Part shown: positions 26,557-36,030 of the stretch, one piece after another | Numbering within the stretch: the stretch's first letter is position 1 | Layout of the letters: every line of letters begins with the position of its first letter | DNA from: Gammaproteobacteria bacterium | GTDB taxonomy: Bacteria; Pseudomonadota; Gammaproteobacteria; Pseudomonadales; Azotimanducaceae | Reading direction: 5' to 3' | Assembly: GCA_026706935.1 (NCBI GenBank) | Contig: JAPOXV010000026.1 | Coordinates: 463,721-527,720 of the forward strand | DNA: 64,000 bases | Position numbers and translations under genes: made by a program | Notes under the pieces: generated by a model | Told to the model about the DNA's origin: nothing | What the model saw: only the letters and a program-made list of their open reading frames with translations | Database searches by the model: none

Positions 26557-27416
26557 GACGCCAACCCCAATGCTGTACCGATCATGAGGGCTGTACCTAC
26601 CCAAATGTTGCTCTTAAACGCGACAAACCACCCTTGCCGATTGTCTGGTTTTCTCAGTTCGTTCCATTGATATCCGAACAAGACCGCAATGATCAGCGAA
26701 GCAACATAAAAGCTCACGGTGAGTTTCAAGACGATGCCCATCGTCAACCAAATCCCAAGGGTTAGCACCATAAGCCCACCAACAACGACGACGACCTGAT
26801 GCCCGGCCAGTATCGCGGTCGACCCGAGGTTTAGTTTGATGTCATCGTCTCGATCGACCATGGCGTAAATTGTGTCGTACACGACGATCCAGCAGAAATT
26901 CGCTACGAAAAGGAGGTAGATTGCAGGACTGAAGCCCCATGAATCGAGCGTTGCGGTGGAAGTCATGGGAATCCCCCACGAGAATGCGAGTCCAAGTACC
27001 AGTTGGGGCAGCATCGTAACTCGTTTCATGAATGGGTAAAGGACGGCGATACCGAAGCCCGCGATCGCCAACAGCTGTGTCTTGAGATTGAGTTGCAGTA
27101 CCACCAATAGCGAGAGCGCGGCGAGTACCGCAAAGACAATCAGTGCCGTCCAGACTGATAGACGCCCGTCAGCGAGTGGGCGCTTAAACGTACGTTTGAC
27201 ATGTGCGTCGAAATTTCGATCCGCGATATCGTTGATGACACAACCCGCTGACCGCATAAGAACTGTGCCTACGATGAAGAGCAGGAGCAGGTCGTATGGT
27301 GGAATCCCTTCACTGACGATCCATAAGGCCGTGATCGTTGGCCACATCAGCAATAGGGAACCTACGGGAAGGTCAAGTCTTGTTAGTTGCAGAATAGCAA
27401 CGAGTTTTGCAATCAA
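26553..27416 (-). CDS. ubiA: 4-hydroxybenzoate octaprenyltransferase
   Basis: UbiA prenylates 4-hydroxybenzoate in ubiquinone synthesis. The two aspartate-rich motifs are present: NDIADRNFDAHVKRT with the following RPLADG, and YDTIYAMVDRDDDIKLNLGSTA. About nine hydrophobic helices span the 287 residues. It heads a unit with TRAP genes dctQ and dctM on the minus strand, an unusual partner set. It is divergent from the rubredoxin gene, with 55 bp between the two starts. Rubredoxin beside ubiA is common in gammaproteobacteria such as Pseudomonas. Confidence 0.95.
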   Translation of the reverse strand: MIAKLVAILQLTRLDLPVGSLLLMWPTITALWIVSEGIPPYDLLLLFIVGTVLMRSAGCVINDIADRNFDAHVKRTFKRPLADGRLSVWTALIVFAVLAALSLLVVLQLNLKTQLLAIAGFGIAVLYPFMKRVTMLPQLVLGLAFSWGIPMTSTATLDSWGFSPAIYLLFVANFCWIVVYDTIYAMVDRDDDIKLNLGSTAILAGHQVVVVVGGLMVLTLGIWLTMGIVLKLTVSFYVASLIIAVLFGYQWNELRKPDNRQGWFVAFKSNIWVGTALMIGTALGLAS

Positions 27417-27471
27417 GGCTGACCTAAGTCCGCACTAACATTACCCACTTCGTTTTACCTACCCTTGCTCC

Positions 27472-27639
27472 ATGCGTAAATGGCAGTGCATTGTCTGTGG
27501 CTACATCTACGATGAAGCCGAGGGTTGCGAGGAGGAAGACGTCCCGCCTGGAACGCTCTGGGAGGATGTGCCAGAGGATTTTATGTGCCCTGAGTGCGGT
27601 GTCGGTAAAGAAGATTTTGAAATGATCGAGATTGGCTAG
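27472..27639 (+). CDS. rubredoxin
   Basis: A 55-residue iron-electron carrier. The two Fe-binding pairs are C6-x-x-C9 in WQCIVCGYIYDEA and C39-x-x-C42 in FMCPECGVGKEDF, with the expected PPGTLWEDVP core. Such proteins donate electrons to alkane hydroxylases, rubrerythrins or other oxygenases. The start is the ATG at 27472. It lies between the divergent ubiA and the convergent recG, whose stop codon is only 5 bp away. Confidence 0.95.
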   Translation: MRKWQCIVCGYIYDEAEGCEEEDVPPGTLWEDVPEDFMCPECGVGKEDFEMIEIG

Positions 27640-27644
27640 GCAGT

Positions 27645-29645
27645 CTACGATGCCGCATACCCCTGCCCTTCAGGGGTCCAGGTCCCGATGATTTCATCCG
27701 AGAGAGATGGATTTTCTTTCAACAAGCTTTCGGAAACCGAACCTAATTCCTCGTAACGTTCGACGAACGACGAAAGGCTGGCAACTCGGAATGGATCAAC
27801 GCCCGATTGGCGATTGCCGAACATTTGACCCATGCCACGGGTCTTAAGGTCGACCTCAGCTAACTCGAATCCATCGGTCGAGCGACGCATCGCCTCGAGA
27901 CGTTCTCTTGAGGATCCCGTGAGCGGTGTTTGGTAGAGCAATAGACAGTAACTCTGCTCGCCGCCCCGACCCACGCGTCCGCGCAGTTGGTGAAGCTGAG
28001 CCAATCCTAGCCGTTCAGCGTTTTCAATCACCATAACGGTGGCATTCGCTACGTCGATGCCGACCTCAATAACGGTTGTGGCAACCAACAGTCGTACTTC
28101 CCCGTCTCGGAATGCCGTCATTACCTCGCTCTTCTCATCGACCTTCATTCGACCATTGACGTGCCCAACTCCGATGTTTTTGAACCGTTCCTTGAGCTGT
28201 TCAAATGTGGTCGTACTGGCGGATAGATTGGTTTCTTCGTTCTCTTCGATAGCGACGCACACCCAATAAACCTGCTGCCCGTTCCTTAGTTGCTGTTCGA
28301 CCGCAGTGATCACGTCCTCCCTACGTTCGTTAGCGTGGATGGTGGTTCGTATTGGTGTTCTCCCAGGAGGTAGTTCGTCGATCGTCGAGACTGCCAGGTC
28401 GCCGAACATCGTGAGGGCGAGGGTTCTTGGTATCGGCGTCGCCGTTAGCACGAGCTGGTGTGCGTTTTCGCCTTTGCCAGTCATTTGCATCCGTTGATGC
28501 ACACCAAACCGATGTTGTTCATCAATGATCGACAAGGTTAGACGTTTAAAGATTGTCTTCTCCTGAAACAGAGCGTGCGTTCCCACGACTACCTGCGTAT
28601 GACCGTTCGTGATTGCGTCTTGCTGGCTCCGACGCTGTCGTGTTGCCATTCGACTCGTGAGTAAGCCGACTTCAATGCCGAGAGGCGTGAGCCATTCGGA
28701 GAAAACCTGATAGTGCTGTTCAGCGAGCAATTCCGTGGGTGCCATGATCGCCGTTTGTGCATCGTTTTCTGCCGCACGAATGGCTGCTAGCGCTGCTACC
28801 ACGGTCTTACCTGAACCGACATCACCTTGGATCAGTCGGCGCATCGCGACAGGTTTCGAGAGGTCACTTAGGACCTCATCAGCAACGCGTTTTTGTGCAC
28901 CCGTTAATTCGAATCCAAGATCGTGTAGCAACTTTTCTTCTAGCCTCTGGACCGAAGGCAAAGGATCGGTTGCCCTATCCTTGTGTTGACGTTGACGTCG
29001 TTGAACGAGTGTGAAAGCGAGCATCTCGTCGAATACAACGCGCTTAAAGGCTGCGTGCATCAAATCAGGATAGCTGTTTGGTGTCGGTCGATGGACCTCC
29101 CGGACTGCTTCTTCTAGTGTCAGATCGTCGTACTGGAATTTCGGAAAAAACGCAGTCTCCCGGAGGGACTGTGCGATCCAAGCGCCTAGTCGCGCGCTAG
29201 TGATACCCGCCGTGGCAGGATAGACGGCGCGAAATTCTGGGGTCGGTTCACCAGGATCCTCATGGAACACCCGGTATTGGGGGTGAATAAACGTATTGCC
29301 GTACGCGGGTTTGCCATATACATACAACCAAGAGCCGACTCGAAATGAGTTCCGCTGATAGGAACCGTAGTTCAGTAGGCGTAAAGTGCCTCGCCCCGTT
29401 TCGTCTTCGAAAAACACGTGAATACCGCGTTGATTTCTGAGATGCTCTGCGACTTCGACGATGGTGCCTTGCACGACGCACTCGTCGTCGGCGACATCCT
29501 TGAGTAGGGTTCGTTGAGTGCGGTCCTGGTAGTCGCGCGGCATGTGTAGAAGGAGATCGGCAATCGTCCGGATGCCAAGGTTGCTTAGACGTTCAGCGGC
29601 TTGCGGTCCAACGCCGGAGATCGACGTGACTAAGTTGGACGGCAT
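27645..29645 (-). CDS. recG: ATP-dependent DNA helicase RecG
   Basis: RecG remodels stalled replication forks and Holliday junctions. The N-terminal wedge/OB domain includes the SGVGPQAAERLSNLG helix-hairpin-helix and LLLHMPRDYQDRT, the helicase core has Walker A GDVGSGKT, DEQHRFGV (motif II), LTATPIPRTL and the C-terminal lobe motif with IENAERLGLAQLHQLRGRVGRG. The 666 residues are close to the usual 690. It is the last gene of a minus-strand set after rpoZ, spoT and ridA. Confidence 0.96.
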   Translation of the reverse strand: MPSNLVTSISGVGPQAAERLSNLGIRTIADLLLHMPRDYQDRTQRTLLKDVADDECVVQGTIVEVAEHLRNQRGIHVFFEDETGRGTLRLLNYGSYQRNSFRVGSWLYVYGKPAYGNTFIHPQYRVFHEDPGEPTPEFRAVYPATAGITSARLGAWIAQSLRETAFFPKFQYDDLTLEEAVREVHRPTPNSYPDLMHAAFKRVVFDEMLAFTLVQRRQRQHKDRATDPLPSVQRLEEKLLHDLGFELTGAQKRVADEVLSDLSKPVAMRRLIQGDVGSGKTVVAALAAIRAAENDAQTAIMAPTELLAEQHYQVFSEWLTPLGIEVGLLTSRMATRQRRSQQDAITNGHTQVVVGTHALFQEKTIFKRLTLSIIDEQHRFGVHQRMQMTGKGENAHQLVLTATPIPRTLALTMFGDLAVSTIDELPPGRTPIRTTIHANERREDVITAVEQQLRNGQQVYWVCVAIEENEETNLSASTTTFEQLKERFKNIGVGHVNGRMKVDEKSEVMTAFRDGEVRLLVATTVIEVGIDVANATVMVIENAERLGLAQLHQLRGRVGRGGEQSYCLLLYQTPLTGSSRERLEAMRRSTDGFELAEVDLKTRGMGQMFGNRQSGVDPFRVASLSSFVERYEELGSVSESLLKENPSLSDEIIGTWTPEGQGYAAS

Positions 29646-29654
29646 GGACTAGCG

Positions 29655-30038
29655 CTATTTCGCGACGGCGATGGCCTCGACTTCGACGGTCGCATTACGA
29701 GGTAATGCTGCTACTTGCACGGTAGAACGAGCGGGATATGGTGGCGAGAGCAGTTCGCTCATGACGACATTTACGCTGTTGAATTGCTCAAGATCCGTAA
29801 TAAAGACGGTAAGTTTGACGATATCGTTTAAGTCCGCTCCGCCTGCTTTTAGTACAGCCTCGATGTTCTTAAAAACCTGCCTCACTTCGGTCTCAGTGCT
29901 GGCGGCGTTAAGTTCCATCGTATCGGGAACCAACGCTATCTGTCCAGAAAGGTACAGCATGTCGCCGACACGAACCATATGCGAGTAAGGACCGATCGGC
30001 TCTGGCGCATGCTTCGAGTCGATGGCGTAGGACTGCAT
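29655..30038 (-). CDS. ridA: RidA family reactive enamine/imine deaminase
   Basis: RidA hydrolyses 2-aminoacrylate and related enamines made by PLP enzymes. The signature region YPARSTVQVAALPRNATVEVEAIA near the C-terminus contains the conserved Arg that binds the carboxylate, and GPYSHMVRVGDMLYLSGQIAL is the N-terminal family motif. It is 127 residues, the usual length. It lies between spoT (4 bp) and recG (9 bp), matching the gammaproteobacterial order. Confidence 0.93.
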   Translation of the reverse strand: MQSYAIDSKHAPEPIGPYSHMVRVGDMLYLSGQIALVPDTMELNAASTETEVRQVFKNIEAVLKAGGADLNDIVKLTVFITDLEQFNSVNVVMSELLSPPYPARSTVQVAALPRNATVEVEAIAVAK

Positions 30039-30041
30039 GAA

Positions 30042-32243
30042 CTAATCCTCTGATTCGGCGCGGTCACCGACGCGCTGCACTTTGGCGACGAAGTGTGAGC
30101 GCCTTAGATTGCTTGAAACGCGTTTCAGATGGTCGGAATTACGGACTTTGATCTCAACGCGAATGGCGTTGGTGATACCCTGTTCGGGTAAAGCATCCAA
30201 ACGTAACAGAACGGCGTCCGCGAGACGTAACGCACTTGCGAGCTTGTAAATTGAGTCTTTTTCGCCGGTAACCCAGATCATGAGGCGAGTCGAGAACTCC
30301 TCATCGTTGGTATCGCCCCACGTTAATGGCACACGATCGGCTTTTTTGTCGCTCTTGGATGTCGCACATGCGCGTCGATGCACGACGAAGCCTTTCTGAC
30401 GAGTGCCATGGCCGACAATCTGATCACCTGGTACAGGACCGCAGCAATTCGCAAAAGTAGCGTTAAGTTTCTGATTGACGATTTCGACGGTTGAAAGTCC
30501 ATCTTCAAGGTAGATGCTAGGCGTCTCGTCTTTCACGGACGATAGGAGTTTCATCGCGGCGAATCGTGGCTGAATCTGGCCGCGACCGACGGCGAGCAAC
30601 AATTCGTTGCGATGCTTGACATTCAAGTCCTTGTAGACCTTACGATGGCTCCGAAAATCAAGGTCCTCAAGCGTTACGCCCGCCTGCGCTAATGCGGCGC
30701 TAAGCAGGCGTTGGCCCGTTTTTAGAGCGAGCGAGTGGCTGCTCCTGTCAAGTTGCCGTTTGATCGCGTTACGTGCCCGTGGCGTGATGGCGTAGTCGAG
30801 CCACGCAGGACTGGGCATTGAACTTTTTTCGGTCTGAACATCGACCGTTTGCCCCGTCTCTAGTACCGTAGATAGCGGGGCTGGTTGGTTGTCGACAAAA
30901 CTGCCAGTGCATTGCGCGCCTAATGTCGTACTAATCGCGTAGGCGAAGTCGATGACCGTGGCACCGATCGGCAAATGGATGACATCGCCATCAGGTGTGT
31001 ACACCAAGATGCGGTCGCGGACTAAATCGTGTTTGAACTTCGCGACAAAGTCGATTGCATTGTCCGCATGGTCCTGGATGTCTTCGATCGTGTCGGCGAA
31101 GGACTTCATCAACGCTTCGTTTAGTCCTTCAACGCTCGTATCCATGGCGTTGGGATGAATAGTGGTAATCCCACGGTTCGCGAACTCTTCCATCTGAAGT
31201 GTGCGAATCTGGATCTTTGTTAGTTTGCCACGCGGTCCAATCACTTGCGTGTGTATGGACTGATAGCCATTGTGCTTTCGCGCCGCAATGTAGTCGTGAA
31301 AACCCCTTGTATTCGGATTGAAGACGTGATGCACCGCCCCGAGCGCTCGATAGCAATCTTCCGTACTGTGCGTAAGTACGCGGAAATTCAAGAATGTCAT
31401 CGCCTCATCGAACGTCATTGGTCCGTGCTTCATCTTGTGATAGATTGCGTAAAGATGAGGCGAGTGGTAGTTGATCGATGCGTCTAAACCGATCTCGTTG
31501 AAATGCGCTTGAATGCGACTCTGAACCACGCGGATGTTGTCTTCGTTCGCTTTCTCGAATCGCTCGACCGCGTAGGTGATGTGGTCTGACCGGAATGAGT
31601 TCTTCGCCGCAAAAGCGAGGTCTTCAAGTTCGTTCTTGATGACGTAGATTCCGAGGCGTTGCGCTATCGGCGCATAAATTTCGAGTGTCTCTGTAGCTAT
31701 CGCCAGCCGTTTGTTCTTGTCGACGACAGCGAGTGTGCGCATGTTGTGGAGTCGGTCAGCCAGTTTGACGACGATCACGCGAGGATCTTTAACGGTCGCA
31801 AGTGCGATGCTTTGGATATTGGTCGCGTGAAACTCTTGTGTGGATGAAAACTCCGCTAGCTTGGTCACGCCATCAACAATATTGGCGACCTTTATGCCAA
31901 ATCGAGTTTCAAGTGTCTCTTTAGTGACATTGCAGTCCTCAATAACATCGTGGAGGACGCCAGCCATCACCGTTTCGTGGTCGGCTTCGAGTTCGGCGAG
32001 GATGCCCGCAACCGCGAGCGGATGGGTTATATAAGAATGCCCGGTTTTTCGCGTTTGTCCTTCGTGTGCGCGTTCTGCGTATTTGCACGCTTCACGAACT
32101 TCGGCTATTTGTTGCGGCGTTAGATACCGCAGTTTGGATATTAGGTCCGAGAGCTCAAACGGCGCGGCTTGTGTATCTGAACGGGCTTGTTCGGCAAGAA
32201 CACCGACAAAGTACGAACTACTCGTTGGTCGATTCGTCGCCAT
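30042..32243 (-). CDS. spoT: bifunctional (p)ppGpp synthetase/hydrolase SpoT
   Basis: SpoT makes and degrades the alarmone ppGpp. The N-terminal HD hydrolase domain holds [12 protein letters not shown] and LHDVIEDC and RLHNMRTL, so hydrolysis looks intact. The synthetase domain includes [22 protein letters not shown] domain ([16 protein letters not shown]) and a C-terminal ACT-like domain ([22 protein letters not shown]) follow. The gene begins inside the end of rpoZ (26-bp overlap) and precedes ridA by 3 bp, so the set is likely cotranscribed. Confidence 0.96.
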   Translation of the reverse strand: MATNRPTSSSYFVGVLAEQARSDTQAAPFELSDLISKLRYLTPQQIAEVREACKYAERAHEGQTRKTGHSYITHPLAVAGILAELEADHETVMAGVLHDVIEDCNVTKETLETRFGIKVANIVDGVTKLAEFSSTQEFHATNIQSIALATVKDPRVIVVKLADRLHNMRTLAVVDKNKRLAIATETLEIYAPIAQRLGIYVIKNELEDLAFAAKNSFRSDHITYAVERFEKANEDNIRVVQSRIQAHFNEIGLDASINYHSPHLYAIYHKMKHGPMTFDEAMTFLNFRVLTHSTEDCYRALGAVHHVFNPNTRGFHDYIAARKHNGYQSIHTQVIGPRGKLTKIQIRTLQMEEFANRGITTIHPNAMDTSVEGLNEALMKSFADTIEDIQDHADNAIDFVAKFKHDLVRDRILVYTPDGDVIHLPIGATVIDFAYAISTTLGAQCTGSFVDNQPAPLSTVLETGQTVDVQTEKSSMPSPAWLDYAITPRARNAIKRQLDRSSHSLALKTGQRLLSAALAQAGVTLEDLDFRSHRKVYKDLNVKHRNELLLAVGRGQIQPRFAAMKLLSSVKDETPSIYLEDGLSTVEIVNQKLNATFANCCGPVPGDQIVGHGTRQKGFVVHRRACATSKSDKKADRVPLTWGDTNDEEFSTRLMIWVTGEKDSIYKLASALRLADAVLLRLDALPEQGITNAIRVEIKVRNSDHLKRVSSNLRRSHFVAKVQRVGDRAESED

Positions 32244-32487
32244 CCGGAGAATCTACATCGGCCTCGCTTGAGGGATCTGACTCAGCGAGATCGTCCAAAA
32301 TCCCACCTACGGTCATCCCATTGGCTATTTCCCGCAACGCAATCACCGTCGGCTTGTCATTCTCGGGGTCCACTTGTGGCCTAGCGTTATAAAGATAGAA
32401 TTGATGAGCGCGCTCGGCTGCCAGTGTAACCAGTTGAAACCGGTTTTCTACGTGTTCAAGGCAGTCTTCGACAGTAATCCGGGCCAT
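32218..32487 (-). CDS. rpoZ: RNA polymerase omega subunit
   Basis: Omega helps assemble the beta-prime subunit. The protein begins [20 protein letters not shown] and has the conserved LAAERAHQ and [13 protein letters not shown] stretches of the family. It is 89 residues. It is the first gene of the rpoZ-spoT-ridA-recG unit on the minus strand; gmk, which often precedes it, is not here. The 155-bp gap upstream is shared with the divergent tolC and holds a perfect hairpin. Confidence 0.95.
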   Translation of the reverse strand: MARITVEDCLEHVENRFQLVTLAAERAHQFYLYNARPQVDPENDKPTVIALREIANGMTVGGILDDLAESDPSSEADVDSPDGDESTNE

Positions 32488-32557
32488 GTTGGTGTGGGCG
32501 CGATACGGGCTCGGAATTTTAACGATTTCCTGCGACCGTTGAGACGTCGATTTTCGT

Positions 32558-32585
32558 GTAACTAGGGCTAGTTACGTCTTTTTTT
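32558..32585 (+). terminator. hairpin with T tract in the tolC leader (possible attenuator)
   Basis: GTAACTAG (32558-32565) and CTAGTTAC (32568-32575) are reverse complements, followed by a run of seven T (32579-32585) on the plus strand. No plus-strand gene lies upstream, so this is either a leader terminator ahead of tolC at 32643 or a palindromic binding site in the divergent rpoZ/tolC region. The inner loop would be formed by opening the innermost pair. Confidence 0.5.
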
Positions 32586-32642
32586 GAACCACCCACGTTA
32601 GTCCCGGTCTCAATCCGCAATGAATTAGGAGTCGCCTTACCC

Positions 32643-34004
32643 ATGAAAAGGTCATTTGCCTGCCTCTTTACGATCTTAGGATGTAGTGCTTTTGCGGTGG
32701 ACTTGGAACAAGCGTATCGCGATGCGCTAGAAAACGATCCAGTCCTCGCGGGTGCGATCGCCGCGAACAAGATCTCCGGCGAGAACCTGTGGTCAGGGGT
32801 TAGTGTGTTGCTGCCTTCCCTGAGCGCAAGCATGAATCGCGGCGAGAGCGATTTCGAAAGGGAGCGTGGTACCGGCGATGAGGAAGTACCGATCTTTATT
32901 CAAGAAGGTAAGTCTCAGAATGCCGGTTGGAGCGTTAGCATCAATCAGGCGGTTTTCAACGCACAGGCGATCTTCCAGTACTTTGCGCTTCGAGATCAGA
33001 TAAAAGCAGCCGATTGGGATCTTATAGCCACGGAACAGACATTGGTACTACGCGTCGCTCAGGCTTATCTTGATGTGCTGCAGGCTCAAGATAGTCTTGA
33101 GTCGAGTGTGGCAGCCGAAGAGGCGGTTCAACGCCAGCTTGAGCAGGTACAGCAACGATTTGACGTCGGGTTAGTGGCGATTACAGACGTGTTGGACGCG
33201 ACAGCCAGCTACGATCTCGCTGTTGTGGATACGCTGTCTGCCCGGAGCAACCATGGGATATTCTTCGAATCGTTGCGCACTGTCACTGGTGTGGATTACA
33301 GTGAATTGGGGAAGTTAACTGACGAATTGCCAATCGAGAATCCGCAACCCGTCGATGAAGAAGAATGGGTAAGAGCTGCTATGGCAGGCAGTCCTCAAAT
33401 ACAAGCAGCAAAAGCAAATTGGGACGCTGCGAAAAAGTCGAGACAAGCATCGCTGAGCTATCTACTGCCGACGATACGGATTTCGGGATCACAGAGCTAT
33501 CGCGAAGATCCATTGTCAGTTTTCACGGATCAGTCGACGACCACCAGCGTGAGTATTAACGCGAGCATGCCATTATTCAATGGTGGACGCAATATCTCCC
33601 AAGCGCGATCTTCAGCCTGGCAGCAGGAACGTGCGAAGCAACTTTACATTCAATCTCAACTTACCGTTGCACGTGATACGCGGAATCTCTTCCGGTTGGT
33701 TCAAAGAGATGTAGACCGGGTTAGCGCTCGGTATAAGTCGATCCAATCAAGCCAGGCGGCGTTAGAAGCGACCCAAACGGGTTACGAGGTAGGTACGCGT
33801 AATATCGTCGAAGTCCTGCAAGCGCAGCAGCGCCTATATCAAAACGTTTTGGCCTATGCAACTTCGCGCTATACGTACGTGTTGAACGGATTGCGGTTGA
33901 AGCAAACGGTAGGATCCCTGTCCGCGGAGGATCTCCAACAGCTCAATCAATACATCGATCCGTCGGATACGGTCACGAAGATCATGAGCGCAAGCGGCCG
34001 CTAG
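32643..34004 (+). CDS. tolC: TolC family outer-membrane efflux protein
   Basis: TolC forms the trimeric outer-membrane duct for type I secretion and multidrug efflux. A short signal peptide ending near FAVDLEQAYRDAL leads into two long repeated coiled-coil halves. The family motifs are DLEQAYRDALENDP near the start, ESSVAAEEAVQRQLEQVQQRFDVGLVAITDVLDA in the first half (the longer part described here only by position about 155-190), and VGTRNIVEVLQAQQRLYQN in the second. An AGGAG site sits 11 bases before the ATG. It ends 1 bp before the convergent waaA. Confidence 0.88.
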   Translation: MKRSFACLFTILGCSAFAVDLEQAYRDALENDPVLAGAIAANKISGENLWSGVSVLLPSLSASMNRGESDFERERGTGDEEVPIFIQEGKSQNAGWSVSINQAVFNAQAIFQYFALRDQIKAADWDLIATEQTLVLRVAQAYLDVLQAQDSLESSVAAEEAVQRQLEQVQQRFDVGLVAITDVLDATASYDLAVVDTLSARSNHGIFFESLRTVTGVDYSELGKLTDELPIENPQPVDEEEWVRAAMAGSPQIQAAKANWDAAKKSRQASLSYLLPTIRISGSQSYREDPLSVFTDQSTTTSVSINASMPLFNGGRNISQARSSAWQQERAKQLYIQSQLTVARDTRNLFRLVQRDVDRVSARYKSIQSSQAALEATQTGYEVGTRNIVEVLQAQQRLYQNVLAYATSRYTYVLNGLRLKQTVGSLSAEDLQQLNQYIDPSDTVTKIMSASGR

Positions 34005-34005
34005 T

Positions 34006-35271
34006 CTAGCTTGCGTCGTGCAGCCAACCACTGACGATTCTGAACTGTCGTTCTGCAGCGCCCCGATTTTCATACACCACAAGACGTGCGGCATCGCCTT
34101 GTCGCTTGCGAAGGTCAGGATCGTTAAGTAAACCAAGCAATTCTGACGCGAGCTCGTCTTCATCGTGAACGGTTGTCAGACAACCAGAATCTACAAACCG
34201 CGCGCAGACCTCCTCGAAGTTCATGCGGTCTGGACCCATGAGCATTGGCACGCCAAATACCGCCGGTTCCACTGGGTTGTGTCCTCCCGTACCTTCAAGA
34301 CTACCCCCTATGAATGCGACATCTGCGACACCGCACATTTCGAGTAGCACCCCCATCTGATCAACGACCAAGACGTCTACGGACTGAAATACGTCAGAGT
34401 ACCTCGCAGTAGTTAAAGACCGAGTACTTGCTAACACCTCTACGTCGTGCGTGCGATGTGGGTGTCTCGGCACTAGTACTAGCAATAGATCAGGGTGGGT
34501 CTCACGTGCTCTAACGTGAGCTTCTAAAACGACCTCATCTTCACCGGGATGCGTGCTCGCAGCAAGCCAACACGGGCGTTCACCGCACCATCTTTCCCGT
34601 CCTAATTCGGCCGATCGCTGCGTTTCTTCAGAAATCGAGCGATCGAATTTGATGTTGCCAGTGACATGGATGTGTTCACTAGGGAAACCTAGTTTGCGAA
34701 ATCGATCGGCAGTATCTTCGTATTGTGAGACGATCATCGAAATGCAGTTCAGCATGCGTTTAGTCAAAGAAGATACGAAGTGATATCGCCTCGCAGATCG
34801 AGCACTCAATCGGGCATTGAGCAAACAAACGTCGATCCCTTCCTGGCGCGTTATGTTGAGCAAATTTGGCCACAGTTCCGTTTCAATGAGGATCAGCGCT
34901 CGCGGTCGGGTTAGATTGATGAAGCGGCGAATGCAGCGTTTCGCGTCGTACGGCATGTAACAGTGATCCACTCGTTCCCCAAATCGTCGGGTGACTTCTG
35001 CAGAACCGGAAGGTGTAGTCGTTGTTATCAATACTTGTGAACTTTCGGCATTGGTGAGTAGTTGATTTACTAGCGCCTCTGCTGCAATGACTTCTCCGGC
35101 GGAAACCGCATGGATCCAGAATGAACCGTGCTTCACGTGGGGCGGAACGAATCCAAATCGCTCCGTAATGCGTATTCGGTAGTCCGGTTCACGCCAAGAT
35201 CTTCGCCACAAGTTCAACGTTGCTGCAAACGGAATCAGCGAAGAAATCAAGCGATAAAAGGTGTAGACCAT
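34006..35271 (-). CDS. waaA: 3-deoxy-D-manno-octulosonic acid (Kdo) transferase
   Basis: WaaA adds Kdo to lipid A precursor at the inner membrane, defining a Gram-negative outer membrane. The protein begins with the membrane-associated YRLISSLIPF, then WIHAVSAGEVIAAEAL, the strand TTTTPSGSAEV, VLIETELWPN-type stretch (ALILIETELWPNLL) and the C-terminal FIGGSLEGTGGHNPVEPA motif that binds CMP. Length 421 is typical. It is divergent from hsp20, leaving a 106-bp control region with a sigma-32 promoter for hsp20. Confidence 0.95.
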   Translation of the reverse strand: MVYTFYRLISSLIPFAATLNLWRRSWREPDYRIRITERFGFVPPHVKHGSFWIHAVSAGEVIAAEALVNQLLTNAESSQVLITTTTPSGSAEVTRRFGERVDHCYMPYDAKRCIRRFINLTRPRALILIETELWPNLLNITRQEGIDVCLLNARLSARSARRYHFVSSLTKRMLNCISMIVSQYEDTADRFRKLGFPSEHIHVTGNIKFDRSISEETQRSAELGRERWCGERPCWLAASTHPGEDEVVLEAHVRARETHPDLLLVLVPRHPHRTHDVEVLASTRSLTTARYSDVFQSVDVLVVDQMGVLLEMCGVADVAFIGGSLEGTGGHNPVEPAVFGVPMLMGPDRMNFEEVCARFVDSGCLTTVHDEDELASELLGLLNDPDLRKRQGDAARLVVYENRGAAERQFRIVSGWLHDAS

Positions 35272-35295
35272 GCTAAACGAATCGACTTAAGAAAG

Positions 35296-35323
35296 CTTGA
35301 AAACCAAAAAAGTGACCCTATCT
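35296..35323 (+). promoter_or_regulatory. sigma-32 (heat-shock) promoter for hsp20
   Basis: CTTGAAA (35296-35302), a 13-base spacer, then CCCTATCT (35316-35323) match the RpoH consensus CTTGAAA with CCCCATNT almost exactly. It would start transcription near 35330 and give a leader of about 48 bases before the small heat-shock gene at 35378. Confidence 0.8.
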
Positions 35324-35377
35324 AGATGGTATGACGTGGTGAATTCCACTAAGACATCAACTAAAAGGAAAACAAAT

Positions 35378-35812
35378 ATGTCTATCGTACAACTTAACCC
35401 TTGGGGACCGCTTGACGGGCTTCCCGAGCAGATGAACAGCTGGTTGAATGACTCGTTTTGGGGCAAGCAGAACAACGTGCGCTGGCGTCCGGCTCTTGAC
35501 ATCAAGGAGCACGCTGAGAGTTACGTTATTCACCTGGATGTTCCTGGCGTGAAGAATGAAGACATCGATGTGACGCTCGACGACGGGTATCTAAGGATCT
35601 CTGGTTCCCGGAACCTAGAACGATCGTCTGATGACGAAGACGGCGCGTATCGAAGCTTCGAGCGTGTGTCTGGAACATTTCAACGTGTCGTTCGGCTACC
35701 GTCTCATTCGACGAGTGATGATGTCAGCGCAGCCGTCAAAGATGGCGTGCTTACGATCACGATCAAGAAGCCAGAAGAGATTCTCCCGAAACGCATTGAG
35801 GTCCACGCTTAA
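35378..35812 (+). CDS. small heat-shock protein, Hsp20/IbpA family
   Basis: An ATP-independent chaperone that binds unfolding proteins. The alpha-crystallin domain runs from about residue 38 to 130: ALDIKEHAESYVIHLDVPGV, DIDVTLDDGYLRISGSR, the ERVSGTFQRVVRLP strand (R-x-x-G-x-F family motif) and AAVKDGVLTITIKK. The C-terminal tail is short and its I-x-I-type motif is I-E-V. I chose ATG 35378 because AAGGA lies nine bases upstream; in-frame codons further up to 35297 would start inside the promoter. A strong terminator follows. The promoter is of the heat-shock type. Confidence 0.95.
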   Translation: MSIVQLNPWGPLDGLPEQMNSWLNDSFWGKQNNVRWRPALDIKEHAESYVIHLDVPGVKNEDIDVTLDDGYLRISGSRNLERSSDDEDGAYRSFERVSGTFQRVVRLPSHSTSDDVSAAVKDGVLTITIKKPEEILPKRIEVHA

Positions 35813-35876
35813 GGCAACTCCTCGAGAGCACCTCGCTGTACAGATTCGAACAGGCGCTCAGCAACGATCTCAAACG

Positions 35877-35916
35877 CCGGTGCGTCGCAGATATCCATGC
35901 GACGCATCGGTTTTTT
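35877..35916 (+). terminator. rho-independent terminator after hsp20
   Basis: CCGGTGCGTCGC (35877-35888) pairs with GCGACGCATCGG (35899-35910), with one G-T pair in twelve, around a 10-base loop, and is followed by TTTTTT at 35911-35916. It lies 64 bases after the hsp20 stop codon. Confidence 0.9.
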
Positions 35917-36030
35917 ATTTAACGCTGAGTAACCAGGGAATCGATAAGAGAGTCTTAGACGATCTACGTTTCTCCGATTCAGAAACCGATACGCTACACT
36001 AACAGTTTCTAAGTCATACGGTCGTAGCCG

